Part shown: positions 41,445-53,154 of the stretch, piece by piece
How the letters are laid out: the number at the start of each line of letters is the position of its first letter
Numbering within the stretch: the stretch's first letter is position 1
Notes under the pieces: generated by a model
The model's database searches: none
Seen by the model: only the letters and a program-made list of their open reading frames with translations
What the model was told of the DNA's origin: nothing
DNA from: Xylophilus ampelinus
GTDB taxonomy: Bacteria > Pseudomonadota > Gammaproteobacteria > Burkholderiales > Burkholderiaceae_C
NCBI RefSeq assembly: GCF_901875635.1
Contig: NZ_CABFMN010000084.1
Location: forward strand, 124,001 to 188,000
Length of the DNA: 64,000 nt
Reading direction: 5' to 3'
Translations under genes and position numbers: made by a program

Positions 41445-41803
41445 TATGCGCGCCATTCCCAGATACCCCGCTGCATCGCCACACTGCAGGCCGCGAGGGC
41501 CAGTGCGGCCCATCCTGTTCGCCGCGCCCATCGCTGCGTGGTTTCCGGCCAGCCGTTGAGCGCCGCCACGTGGAGCCCGCCCAGCAGCATCCAGGCGCCG
41601 CCGACGAGGGCAAGGCCGGCAGCCCAGCCCAGGACCGACACGGCGAGTCCGCATTGCAGGACAACCAGCCCTACCACCCGGCCCCAGGCGCCCCGGCGCC
41701 CGAAGCGCGGCGCGCCCAGGGCGCGTGTGTCACTGGCAGACGCCCAGGTCGCACAGCCCGCCACGCTGGCCCAGGCGATGAGCAGCGCCGTCAGGCCGTT
41801 CAT
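41444..41803 (-). CDS. DUF3325-family small membrane protein
   Basis: 119 residues with three or four hydrophobic segments. DUF3325 proteins occur beside PepSY and TonB-receptor genes in iron-uptake operons; function unknown. Its ATG overlaps the stop of the preceding gene, and it ends with tandem stops TAATAG 12 bases before oxyR. Confidence 0.72.
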   Translation of the reverse strand: MNGLTALLIAWASVAGCATWASASDTRALGAPRFGRRGAWGRVVGLVVLQCGLAVSVLGWAAGLALVGGAWMLLGGLHVAALNGWPETTQRWARRTGWAALALAACSVAMQRGIWEWRA

Positions 41804-42561
41804 CGCCCCACGCTCCGTGCTGGCCGCCGTCGCCAGGCCTGCACCCCGACCGCCGCGGCCAGCAGCACGCCGGCCAGGGGCAGTGCAGCGCCGCTGCGCA
41901 GGGCCAGCCAGCCCAGCAGGGCCGCGGCCACCGCGGCCAGGCCCACCGAGGTCCAGCGCAGCCAGGGCGCGAGCGTGGCGGCCGGCAGCAGCAGGAAGAA
42001 GGCCGCCAGCATCCCCCACATGCCCAGGCCACGATGCGGCTCGCGCGCCAGCACGTGCGCGCAGTAGAACGAAGCCAGCCAAAACATCCCGGTCATCCAG
42101 AACGGCCAGGCGGAGGCGAAGCGGCGCCAACCGCGCGGCGACGCGCGCCCAGGCCCGTCGCCACGCTGGCGCGGATGGGCGCGAACGCGGTGGGCCCCGA
42201 CGTTCGCAGCCAGCCACAGGCAGGCCGCAGCCAGTGCACCCAGGGCCAGCGCGAACGTGATGCCCTGCGCCGTGCGCAAGGCCACGCCCGCCGCGCCGGC
42301 CAGCGCACAAGCCACCGCCGTGCCGCGCAATGCGGCCTGCCACAGGCCCATCCGCCGGTGCAGACCGGCGATCAGCATCGACAAGCCCAGCCACAGGCCG
42401 ACCGCCATCCAGGTCGGCCAGGCGGGCCGCAGGGCGAGCGGCGCCAGGCCCGACGGCGGCAGCAGATGCACCAGCCCCATGCACAGCAGCGTCGCCGGCA
42501 AGGCCGCGTGCAGGGCCAGCAGCAGGCGCTCGGCCAACGATGCCGAGGTGTCAGACGGCAT
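41800..42561 (-). CDS. Multi-pass inner-membrane protein of the iron operon
   Basis: 253 residues, about seven hydrophobic segments (LPATLLCMGLVHLLP, TWMAVGLWLGLSMLIAG, FALALGALAAACLWLAA, FWMTGMFWLASFYCAHVL, GMWGMLAAFFLLLPAATL and others). Start taken at Met 42561; a longer in-frame start at 42606 lies inside the PepSY gene. I do not recognise a characterised family, though the position matches DUF3649-type proteins. It overlaps both neighbours, so it is part of the receptor-PepSY-DUF3325 operon. Confidence 0.65.
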   Translation of the reverse strand: MPSDTSASLAERLLLALHAALPATLLCMGLVHLLPPSGLAPLALRPAWPTWMAVGLWLGLSMLIAGLHRRMGLWQAALRGTAVACALAGAAGVALRTAQGITFALALGALAAACLWLAANVGAHRVRAHPRQRGDGPGRASPRGWRRFASAWPFWMTGMFWLASFYCAHVLAREPHRGLGMWGMLAAFFLLLPAATLAPWLRWTSVGLAAVAAALLGWLALRSGAALPLAGVLLAAAVGVQAWRRRPARSVGR

Positions 42562-43678
42562 CGGCGTTGCGGCCTGGTGCCGTGATGCGCGCGCCCGCCG
42601 CCCCACGCTGGCGACGGCCGTCCAGCCAGATCAGCGTGCCCGAGAGCGACATAAAGGCGGGCGTGAGCCCCAGGAAGAAGTACAGCCACTTGAGCGGCAG
42701 GCCGCCGAAGTCGCCGAAGTGCAGCGGCTCCATCAAGGCGTCGATCTGCGTCAGCAAGCCGGCGCGACGCGGGTCGAGCACCTGGCGCACCTGGCCGCTG
42801 GCCCCATCGAGCGTCACCCGCGTGGTGCTGGCCAGGTGCCCGGCCAGCTCGCCGCCGAAGATCGCCTGCGCGTCGGCCCGGCCCCAGCGCTGCAGCACCA
42901 GCCGGCGCGGCGCCAGGCCCGGCACCGCCGCGACAGCCGTGGCACGCAGCTCGTCGAGCGAACGCATCGCCGCCGCGCCGGTCGGCGCCTTCACGGCTGC
43001 CTCCGGCCGCGCCTGCAACGACTGCGCGGCACGCTCGAACACCGGCGCCAGCCCCAGCCAGGCCCCTGTCAGCGCAATGACGATGTGAAAGCCCAGCCCC
43101 CAGATCCCGGCCGCCTTGTGCAGGTCGGACATCACCACCCGCAGGCTGCGCCCCCAGCGCAGGGTGAAGAGTTCAGCCAGGATCTTGCGGTGGATGACGA
43201 AGCCGGTGGCGATCAGCACCAGCATGGCGACGCCGAGGAAGCCCACGATCCAGCGCGGCCCGACGAACAGGAACACGTGCAGCATGCGCAGGAACTGCCC
43301 GAACTGGCTGTCGACGCGGCCGACCACCCGGCCGTCGTCCGAGCGCACCGCCACCTTGAAGCGCTCGGGCTGCATCCCGGCGGCGCCCGGCTCGCGCAGG
43401 TAGACAAAGTGGCTGGGCGTCACCGCGTCGGGCAGCGCGATGGCTTCCACCTGCGCGCGGGGATACGCGTCCCGCACGTTGCGCAGCAGGGTGTCGAGCG
43501 ACAGCGGCACCTGCGCGCGTGGCAACGCGGCCAGGCTGGGATTGGCCCAGCGGTCGATCTCGTTCTTGAAGACCACGACCGCGCCGGAGAAGCACACCAC
43601 GAAGAGCAGCAGCCCCGTCACGATCCCGGCCCAGGAGTGGATCGTGAACAGCATGCTCAGGGTGCGCTGGGAACTCAT
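42551..43678 (-). CDS. PepSY-associated membrane protein (ferric reductase-like)
   Basis: 375 residues. Four membrane helices in the PepSY-TM arrangement: IHSWAGIVTGLLLFVVCFSGAVVVF at the N-terminus, RMLHVFLFVGPRWIVGFLGVAML, SDLHKAAGIWGLGFHIVIALTGAWL, and a last helix near LKWLYFFLGLTPAFMSLSG. The His residues in these helices suit heme or iron binding. Such proteins work with siderophore receptors, probably reducing iron in the periplasm. 21 bases downstream of the receptor. Confidence 0.87.
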   Translation of the reverse strand: MSSQRTLSMLFTIHSWAGIVTGLLLFVVCFSGAVVVFKNEIDRWANPSLAALPRAQVPLSLDTLLRNVRDAYPRAQVEAIALPDAVTPSHFVYLREPGAAGMQPERFKVAVRSDDGRVVGRVDSQFGQFLRMLHVFLFVGPRWIVGFLGVAMLVLIATGFVIHRKILAELFTLRWGRSLRVVMSDLHKAAGIWGLGFHIVIALTGAWLGLAPVFERAAQSLQARPEAAVKAPTGAAAMRSLDELRATAVAAVPGLAPRRLVLQRWGRADAQAIFGGELAGHLASTTRVTLDGASGQVRQVLDPRRAGLLTQIDALMEPLHFGDFGGLPLKWLYFFLGLTPAFMSLSGTLIWLDGRRQRGAAGARITAPGRNADAV

Positions 43679-43699
43679 GGCCGTGCGTTCTCGCCCGCG

Positions 43700-45859
43700 T
43701 CAGAAGTAGTAGCTGGCATTGACCATGAAATTTCGCGGCAGCGCGGGCGAGACCACGTTGGCGTTGATCGCGCCGTCGTAGTACTTCCTGTCGAAGATGT
43801 TCTTCACGCCCGCCGTCAGGCGCCAGCGGTCGCCCTGGTACGACACCGACGCATCCATCACGGCGTACGCAGGCAGCGAGAAGGGCAGCGAGCCGACCTG
43901 GCGGCTCACGTAGCGCCCGCCCACACCCACCGTGACGCGCTTGTGCGCCGGCAAACGCCACGTGGCCCACAGCGAGGCCGTGTGCCGGGGGGTGAGGTTC
44001 AGCGCCTGGCCGACGAGGCTCTGGTCGTTGTCGCGCGTGACTTCGGTGTCGATGTAGGTGTAGGCCGCGGTGAGCTTGATGCCGCTGGACAGGTCCGCGG
44101 CCGTCTCCAGTTCCAGCCCGCGCGCACGCTGCTCGCCCGTCTGCACCGAATAGCCGGCATTGACAGGGTCGGAGGTCGTCACGTTGCGGCGCTTGAGGTC
44201 GTACAGCGCCGCCGAGGCGGTGAGCCCGCCGCCGGGGCGCTCGTACTTGAGCCCCGCTTCCCACTGCTTGCCGGTCTCGGGCCTGAAGAGCTCGCCCGCG
44301 AAGGTCTGTCCGCTCACGGGCAGGAAGGACTCGCTGTAGCTGCCATACATTGCCCAGCCGGGCTTGAATTCGTACACCAGCCCGGCGGCGCCGGTGGTGG
44401 CGTCGTCCTTCTGCCGCGTGCGCCGGTTGCGCACCTCGTCGTGCGTGTCGGTGCGCGAGTACTCGCGGCGCAGGCCGAGCAGGGCCGTCCAGCCGTTGCC
44501 GAACTTGATCTGGTCCTGCACGTAGAGGCCGGCCACCGTCAGCTTGGCCGGCGCGAAGGTGGTCGGCCGCAGCGGGCAACTCGCCGGCATGCCGTAGACG
44601 GGCGCGAACAGGTTCAAGGCCCCGATGCGGCAGGCGAAGTTGGCCTGGCGCGCGTTGCTGCGCCGTGCGTCCACACCGGCGACCAGGCGGTGCGAGACGC
44701 CCAGCGCGTCGAACTCGCTCAGCACCGAGGTGTCGGTCATCAGCGCTTCGTAGTCGAACTGCTGCACCGTGGCCTGCCGGTTCTGCAGCCGCTGGTTGGC
44801 CTGCAGCGCCAGGAGCGAAACGAAGCGTCCTTCACCTTCCTGCGATTCGTAGCGCACGTTCTGCCGCAGCGTGAGCCGGGGGTTGAACCGATGCTCGAAG
44901 GAATAGCCCACGGTGGTGTTGCTCACGTCGTAGGGCCCGAAGGACGGATCGCCCGTGAACAGCGAGCGCCGCACCGGCCCGTTGCGGTTGGGCAGAAGCA
45001 TGCCGTAGGGCGTCGTGCCCTGCATGCGGATCCAGCGCGCGTTGCCGTAGGTGGCGAACAGCACGAGGTCGGTGTCGGCACCCAGGTCGAGCGAGAGCGA
45101 GGGGGCGATCCACTGCTGCTTGCGCCACACCTCGTCCACCGGGTCGTCGGTGTCGGACACCAGGGCATTCAGACGCACGGCGCTGCGGCCCGTCTCGGAC
45201 AGCGGCCGGTTGATGTCGATGGCCAGGCTCTTCATGCCGAAGCTGCCGGCGGCCGCATTGACTTCGCCGAACGCATCCGCGCGCGGCCGCTTGCTGATGG
45301 CATTGACCAGTCCGCCCGGCTGCACCTGGCCGTAGAGGATGGACGAAGCGCCCTTGAGCACCTCGAAGCGCTCGTAGCCCCAAGGCACCAGCCGCGTCCA
45401 CATGCCGGTGCCCTGGACGAGCCCGTCCACCAGGATCGACTCGGTGGAGCGGAAGCCCCGGATGTTGATGTCGTCGAATCCGCGCCGCCCGAAGTTCACC
45501 GGGCTCACGCCGGCCACCGTCTGCAGGGCCTGCTGCAGGTCGGTGATCTGGCGCGACTCCATCTGCTCGCGCGTGACCACGCTGACGGACTGGGGTGTCT
45601 CCAGCAGGCGCATCGACGCCTTGCCGGCGCTGTGCGACGCAGCGGGCGCGAAGCCCGCGCCCGCATCGGCCTGCGCCTCGACGCGGACTTCGTTGAGCGT
45701 GGCTTGCGCGGGCGGCGACTCGGCCTTCTCGGCGTCGTCCGCCCAGGCGGGCAGCCCGAAGGCCAGGGGGGCAGCGGCGATCAGGGGAAGGGTTCGACGG
45801 CGGGGGCGAGCGGTCGAGTGTGCAGCGCGAAGCAGCTGCGCCAGCAGAGGAAGAGCCAT
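43700..45859 (-). CDS. TonB-dependent siderophore receptor
   Basis: 719 residues. After a signal peptide (RRRTLPLIAAAPLAFGLPAWA), the plug domain shows LETPQSVSVVTREQMESRQI, VAGVSPVNFGRRGFDDINIRGF and LKGASSILYGQVQPGGLVNAISKRP, the FhuA/FpvA-type siderophore signature. A 22-strand barrel follows and ends in an aromatic residue (NASYYF). A TonB-box-like ATLNEVRV lies near residue 55, without the N-terminal signalling domain of FpvA. First gene of a four-gene operon. No Fur box was recognised in the 201 bases upstream. Confidence 0.92.
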   Translation of the reverse strand: MALPLLAQLLRAAHSTARPRRRTLPLIAAAPLAFGLPAWADDAEKAESPPAQATLNEVRVEAQADAGAGFAPAASHSAGKASMRLLETPQSVSVVTREQMESRQITDLQQALQTVAGVSPVNFGRRGFDDINIRGFRSTESILVDGLVQGTGMWTRLVPWGYERFEVLKGASSILYGQVQPGGLVNAISKRPRADAFGEVNAAAGSFGMKSLAIDINRPLSETGRSAVRLNALVSDTDDPVDEVWRKQQWIAPSLSLDLGADTDLVLFATYGNARWIRMQGTTPYGMLLPNRNGPVRRSLFTGDPSFGPYDVSNTTVGYSFEHRFNPRLTLRQNVRYESQEGEGRFVSLLALQANQRLQNRQATVQQFDYEALMTDTSVLSEFDALGVSHRLVAGVDARRSNARQANFACRIGALNLFAPVYGMPASCPLRPTTFAPAKLTVAGLYVQDQIKFGNGWTALLGLRREYSRTDTHDEVRNRRTRQKDDATTGAAGLVYEFKPGWAMYGSYSESFLPVSGQTFAGELFRPETGKQWEAGLKYERPGGGLTASAALYDLKRRNVTTSDPVNAGYSVQTGEQRARGLELETAADLSSGIKLTAAYTYIDTEVTRDNDQSLVGQALNLTPRHTASLWATWRLPAHKRVTVGVGGRYVSRQVGSLPFSLPAYAVMDASVSYQGDRWRLTAGVKNIFDRKYYDGAINANVVSPALPRNFMVNASYYF

Positions 45860-46060
45860 GGAACGGGGCGCCCGGTGGGCGGAGCACGGTTGAACAACTG
45901 CTGGCTGCTACCGCGCCGGTGGCTGGATTGGCTGGCGGGCACGAGTGTATGCGGCGCTGCGCTTTCCTCGGCGCAGGCAGGGGTACCCCGGCCTGCGGTG
46001 CGTGACGGCGATGCTTCGCGCCCGCCACAATCCACAGGCCGCCGCACACCCGAGACAGCC

Positions 46061-46693
46061 ATGAACCTCGCCGCCTACCTGCTCTTCCTGCCCGCCTGCT
46101 TCGCCATCAACATGGCCTTCGGGCCGAACAACCTGCTGTCGGTCACCAACGGCGCGCGCTACGGCATCGGGCCGGCGGTCGCCGCCGCGGGCGGGCGGCT
46201 GGTGGCCTTCGCGATCATGATCGTCATCGCCGGCGTGGGCATGGGCGCGCTGCTGGCCGCTTCGGCCCTGGCCTTCAGCGTCGTGAAGTGGGCCGGCGTG
46301 GCCTACCTGGTGTGGCTGGGCATCAAGCTGCTGCGTGCGCCGGCCCCGCCGATGGCCGCCGACGAGGCGGGCGTCGCGCACGAAGTGCCCGCTATGCGCG
46401 TCCTGGCACGGCAGGAATTCGGCGTCGCCATCGGCAACCCGAAGGCGATCCTGGTGTTCACTGCCTTCTTCCCGCAGTTCGTGGTGGCCGATGCCTATGC
46501 CCTGAGCTACCTGCAACTGGGCATCACTTTCCTGGCGCTGGAGGTGGTGGCCATCGCGCTCTACGCGCTGCTGGGTGCGCGCGTGCGGCGGCTGGCGCGC
46601 GGCGGGCCGGCGATGCGCTGGTTCAACCGGGCAAGCGGCGCCATGATGATCGGCTTCGGGCTGCTGCTGGCGACGGTGCGGCGCCCCGCCTGA
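46061..46693 (+). CDS. LysE/RhtB-family amino acid exporter
   Basis: 210 residues with six predicted membrane segments. GPNNLLSVTNGARYGIGPAVAAAGG and FGVAIGNPKAILVFTAFFPQF are LysE-family signatures. Exports an unknown amino acid. Single gene, divergent from the TonB receptor and convergent with recG. Confidence 0.87.
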   Translation: MNLAAYLLFLPACFAINMAFGPNNLLSVTNGARYGIGPAVAAAGGRLVAFAIMIVIAGVGMGALLAASALAFSVVKWAGVAYLVWLGIKLLRAPAPPMAADEAGVAHEVPAMRVLARQEFGVAIGNPKAILVFTAFFPQFVVADAYALSYLQLGITFLALEVVAIALYALLGARVRRLARGGPAMRWFNRASGAMMIGFGLLLATVRRPA

Positions 46694-46708
46694 ACCCGGC
46701 CGCCGACC

Positions 46709-46780
46709 ATTTTGCTATCGAATTCATAGCTGCTTGCGCCCGCCCCGCGGGCGCTGGAGGCCGATTCGGCTCTAAGAAAT
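46709..46780 (-). repeat. Palindromic repeat, copy 5
   Basis: On the minus strand: AGCCGAATCGGCC head, AGCGCCCGCGGGGCGGGCGC, then GCTAT-GAATTCG-ATAGCAAA. It begins a few bases after the recG stop and reads in the same direction as recG; lysE ends on the other side. Confidence 0.87.
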
Positions 46781-46784
46781 CCGA

Positions 46785-49010
46785 TCAGGCCTTGAGGTAC
46801 TCGGCCTTGGTGCCCAGCCAGCGGTCCACGTGCTGGCGCGCGAGCTCGGAGTGCCGGTCGAGCAGGCGCGGTGCGAGTTCGCGCGCCCAGTCGAGCAGCA
46901 GCAGGTCGGTGCTGAGGTCGGCGAAGCGCAGCAGCGGCGCGCCCGACTGCCGCGCGCCGAGGAACTCGCCCGGTCCGCGGATCTCCAGGTCGCGCCGCGC
47001 GATCTCGAAGCCGTCGCCCGTCTCCACCATCGCCTTGAGCCGCGCGCGCGCCGCCTCGCCCACGCGGCCGCTGTCGCCGGTGGCGTAGAGGAGCACGCAG
47101 GCGGAGGCCGCCGCCCCGCGCCCCACGCGCCCGCGCAGCTGGTGCAGCTGCGAAAGCCCGAAGCGCTCGGCATGCTCGATCACCATGAGCGAGGCATTGG
47201 GCACGTCGACGCCGACCTCGATGACCGTGGTGCTGACCAGCACGTGCAGCGTGCCGGCGGTGAAGTCGGCCATCACCGTTTGCTTCTCGGCGGTGGGCAT
47301 GCGCGAATGCAGCAGGCCGACACGAACCGCCTCACCCAGGTGCTCCGCCAGCTCGTCGCGCGTGGCCGTCGCATTGCGCAGGTCGACCGCCTCGCTCTCC
47401 TCGATGAGCGGGCAGACCCAGTAGACCTGCCGCCCCTGTTCGAGCTGCCCCCGGATGCGCTCGATCACCTCGTCGCGCCGATGCTCGGCCACCAGCTTGG
47501 TGACGACCGGCGTGCGGCCGGGCGGCAGCTCGTCCAGGGTGGAGACATCCAGGTCGGCGTAGTAGCTCATGGCCAGCGTGCGCGGGATCGGCGTGGCGCT
47601 CATCATGAGCAGGTGGGGTTCGGCCTGAATCAATCCCTCCCCCGCTGGGGAAGGGCTGGGGTGGGGGCCGCGCGGCAGTGGCTCGGCGCCGCCGCTTGCC
47701 AAGGCCGCATGCCCCTCACCCTGCCTCTGCCCAGAGGGGAGAGGAGCCACCCCCGCCTTGCCCCGCAGCGCGAGCCTCTGCGCCACGCCGAAGCGATGCT
47801 GCTCGTCCACGATCGCGAGCGCGAGCCGCTTGAAGCGCACCTTCTCCGAGATCACGGCATGCGTGCCGACGACCAGCGCGGCCTCGCCGCTCTCGACGAT
47901 CGCCTCCATCGCCTCGCGCTCCTTCTTCTTCTGGCTGCCGGTGAGCCAGGCGACGCGCAGGCCGCGCGCGGCCAGCAGGGGATCGAGCCAGCCGACCAGC
48001 TTGCCGAAGTGCTGCGAGGCGAGGATTTCGGTCGGCGCCATCAGCGCGCACTGGAAGCCCGCATCGATGCAGCGCGCCGCGGCGAGCGCCGCCACCAGCG
48101 TCTTGCCCGAGCCGACGTCGCCCTGCAGCAGCCGGTGCATGGGCTGCGTGCGCGCGAGGTCGAGGGCGATCTCGCGGTCGGCGCGCTGCTGGGCGCCCGT
48201 GGGCTGAAAGGGCAGCACGCCCAGCAACTGCGCGTGCAGCGAGCCGGCGCCGACCGCCGCCTGCAGCGCCGGTGCCCGCTGGGCCGCCCGCTCGCGCCGC
48301 GCCTGGAGCTGCGACAGCTGCTGCGCCAACAGTTCCTCGGCCTTGAGCCGCTGCCAGGCCGGGTGGCTGTGGTCCTCGAGGGTGGCGACCGCCACGTCGG
48401 GCGCCGGGTAGTGCAAAAAAGATAGCGCCTCGCGCAGACCCCATGCGCCTTCCGGCATCATCGGGTTCGGAACGATGGCGTGCAGCGGCGCCCGTGCCAG
48501 GCCGGCCTGCACGGCGCGTCGCAGCACGGGTTGCGCGAGACCGGCGATGGTCGAGTAGATCGGCGTCAGCGCCAGCGGCAGTGGCGTGCCGGCCGCCTTC
48601 ACCGTGGGATGCATGATGGTCCGCCCGACGAATCCCCCTTTGATCTCGCCCCGCACGCGCATCTTCGCGCCGGGCGCGAGCTGCTTCTGCTGCGAGGGGT
48701 AGAAGTTGAAGAAGCGCAACTGCACCGTGTCGCTGCCATCGTCCAGCGTGGCAATGAGCTGCCGGCGCGGGCGGAACACGACCTCGCAGTCGGTGACGAC
48801 GCCTTCGACCTGCACCGTGTCGCCGTCGCGCGTGTCGACCAGGCGCACCACGCGCGTCTCGTCCTCGTAGCGCATGGGCAGGTAGAGCGCGAAGTCGATG
48901 TCGCGCACCAGCCCCAGCTTCTTGAGCGCGCGCTGCACCTGGCTCTCGCCGCTGCCGGGCGCACGCGGCGGCGCGTCGGCGGCAGGGGCGGCGGCGGATT
49001 TGGCGGGCAT
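46785..49010 (-). CDS. recG: ATP-dependent DNA helicase RecG with repeat-derived insertion
   Basis: 741 residues (E. coli RecG 693). It remodels stalled forks and Holliday junctions. The N-terminal wedge/OB domain is intact; Walker A GDVGSGKT lies near residue 300, DEQHRFGV is motif [16 protein letters not shown] motif III, and motifs V/VI are [14 protein letters not shown] and QLRGRVGRG. Between motif II (after RLALRGKA) and motif III the protein has about 45 residues where other RecG proteins have about 10. The extra stretch (residues about 418-462) is Pro/Gly-rich and is encoded by an inverted REP doublet read in frame. All catalytic motifs remain, so the gene is probably functional. Confidence 0.95.
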   Translation of the reverse strand: MPAKSAAAPAADAPPRAPGSGESQVQRALKKLGLVRDIDFALYLPMRYEDETRVVRLVDTRDGDTVQVEGVVTDCEVVFRPRRQLIATLDDGSDTVQLRFFNFYPSQQKQLAPGAKMRVRGEIKGGFVGRTIMHPTVKAAGTPLPLALTPIYSTIAGLAQPVLRRAVQAGLARAPLHAIVPNPMMPEGAWGLREALSFLHYPAPDVAVATLEDHSHPAWQRLKAEELLAQQLSQLQARRERAAQRAPALQAAVGAGSLHAQLLGVLPFQPTGAQQRADREIALDLARTQPMHRLLQGDVGSGKTLVAALAAARCIDAGFQCALMAPTEILASQHFGKLVGWLDPLLAARGLRVAWLTGSQKKKEREAMEAIVESGEAALVVGTHAVISEKVRFKRLALAIVDEQHRFGVAQRLALRGKAGVAPLPSGQRQGEGHAALASGGAEPLPRGPHPSPSPAGEGLIQAEPHLLMMSATPIPRTLAMSYYADLDVSTLDELPPGRTPVVTKLVAEHRRDEVIERIRGQLEQGRQVYWVCPLIEESEAVDLRNATATRDELAEHLGEAVRVGLLHSRMPTAEKQTVMADFTAGTLHVLVSTTVIEVGVDVPNASLMVIEHAERFGLSQLHQLRGRVGRGAAASACVLLYATGDSGRVGEAARARLKAMVETGDGFEIARRDLEIRGPGEFLGARQSGAPLLRFADLSTDLLLLDWARELAPRLLDRHSELARQHVDRWLGTKAEYLKA
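47634..47744. repeat. REP-like doublet inside recG
   Basis: CCCTCCCCCGCTGGGGAAGG then GCTGGGGTGGGGG (47634-47668) faces CCCCTCACCCTGCCTCTGCC then CAGAGGGGAGAGG (47712-47744). The two arms are inverted relatives, arranged as in the intergenic doublet at 7486-7591. Length and frame keep recG open. Confidence 0.82.
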
Positions 49011-49110
49011 GGGAGAATTCTGCCCTTTGGTTCGGCGCCTCCCGCCCTGCGCGGCACTCGGCCCGGCACCATCACCTTCCTTGGAACGGGTCCGTCCGGC
49101 CCTCAAGCGC

Positions 49111-52576
<3,466 letters not shown>

Positions 52577-52591
52577 CGCCGCGCACGAATT

Positions 52592-52622
52592 CATAAGCAC
52601 GTTTACAATCAACGTGCTTATG
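52592..52622. promoter_or_regulatory. MarR operator overlapping -10 box and start codon
   Basis: Perfect 11-base arms CATAAGCACGT and ACGTGCTTATG around a 9-base spacer. The spacer side contains TACAAT (52604-52609), a good -10 box, and the right arm ends in the ATG of the MarR gene. Transcription would start about 3-4 bases before the ATG. Confidence 0.75.
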
Positions 52623-53096
52623 AAACGCGACCACACGCAGCGCTTCAGCTTCCTCGTCAACCATGTCGCGAAGCTGCACGCGGCGCACTTCGACCGCCTG
52701 GCGCGCGAGCGGCTGGGCCTGTCGCTGGCGCAATGCCGGCTGATCGGCGCCTTGGTGCGGCACGAGGGCGCGACGCCGCTGTCGCAGGCCGAACTGGCGC
52801 AGCGCCTCGAGATGAGCGCGATGGGCGTCGCGACGCTGTGCGACCGCATGGAAGCCGCCGGCTGGATCCGGCGCGAAGCCTCCACCGCCGATCGCCGCGT
52901 GAAATGGGTGCACCCCGAGCCGCGTGCGCTGGCCGCCTTCGACGACGCGCTGGCCATCAGCGACGAAGTGCTGTCGCATGGGCTTGCCAACCTCAGTGCC
53001 GCGGAACGCAAGCAATTGACCGCCCTGCTGCGCAAGGCGCGCGAGGGCTTGCTGGCCTGGGAGCCGGGCGCAGCCGGCACGGCGGAGGACGCATGA
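52620..53096 (+). CDS. MarR-family repressor of an efflux gene
   Basis: 158 residues from the ATG at 52620; an in-frame GTG six bases upstream is the only alternative and there is no ribosome binding site for either. Winged helix-turn-helix: LSQAELAQRLEMSAMGVATLCDRMEAAGWI with wing REASTADRRVKWVHP. It is followed after 58 bases by a DHA2 efflux pump, the usual EmrR-EmrB-like pairing. A perfect palindrome across its own -10 and start codon points to autorepression. Confidence 0.88.
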   Translation: MKRDHTQRFSFLVNHVAKLHAAHFDRLARERLGLSLAQCRLIGALVRHEGATPLSQAELAQRLEMSAMGVATLCDRMEAAGWIRREASTADRRVKWVHPEPRALAAFDDALAISDEVLSHGLANLSAAERKQLTALLRKAREGLLAWEPGAAGTAEDA

Positions 53097-53154
53097 GCCC
53101 GTGTCCCGCCGCTTCCAAGGAAGCTCGCACAGCAGGCGAAACCGGAACCACCCC

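Noticed and set aside
45860..46060. Fur box upstream of the TonB receptor
   Set aside because: The region is GC-rich and shows no GATAATGATAATC-like inverted repeat; iron control is likely but not visible.
48410..48435. Another copy of the GCTAT repeat inside recG
   Set aside because: Only CAAAAAAGATAGC resembles it; the head and GC-rich hairpin are missing, and the encoded residues ([11 protein letters not shown]) are normal for RecG.
46785..49010. recG as a pseudogene because of the repeat insertion
   Set aside because: The insertion keeps the frame and all helicase motifs on both sides are intact.
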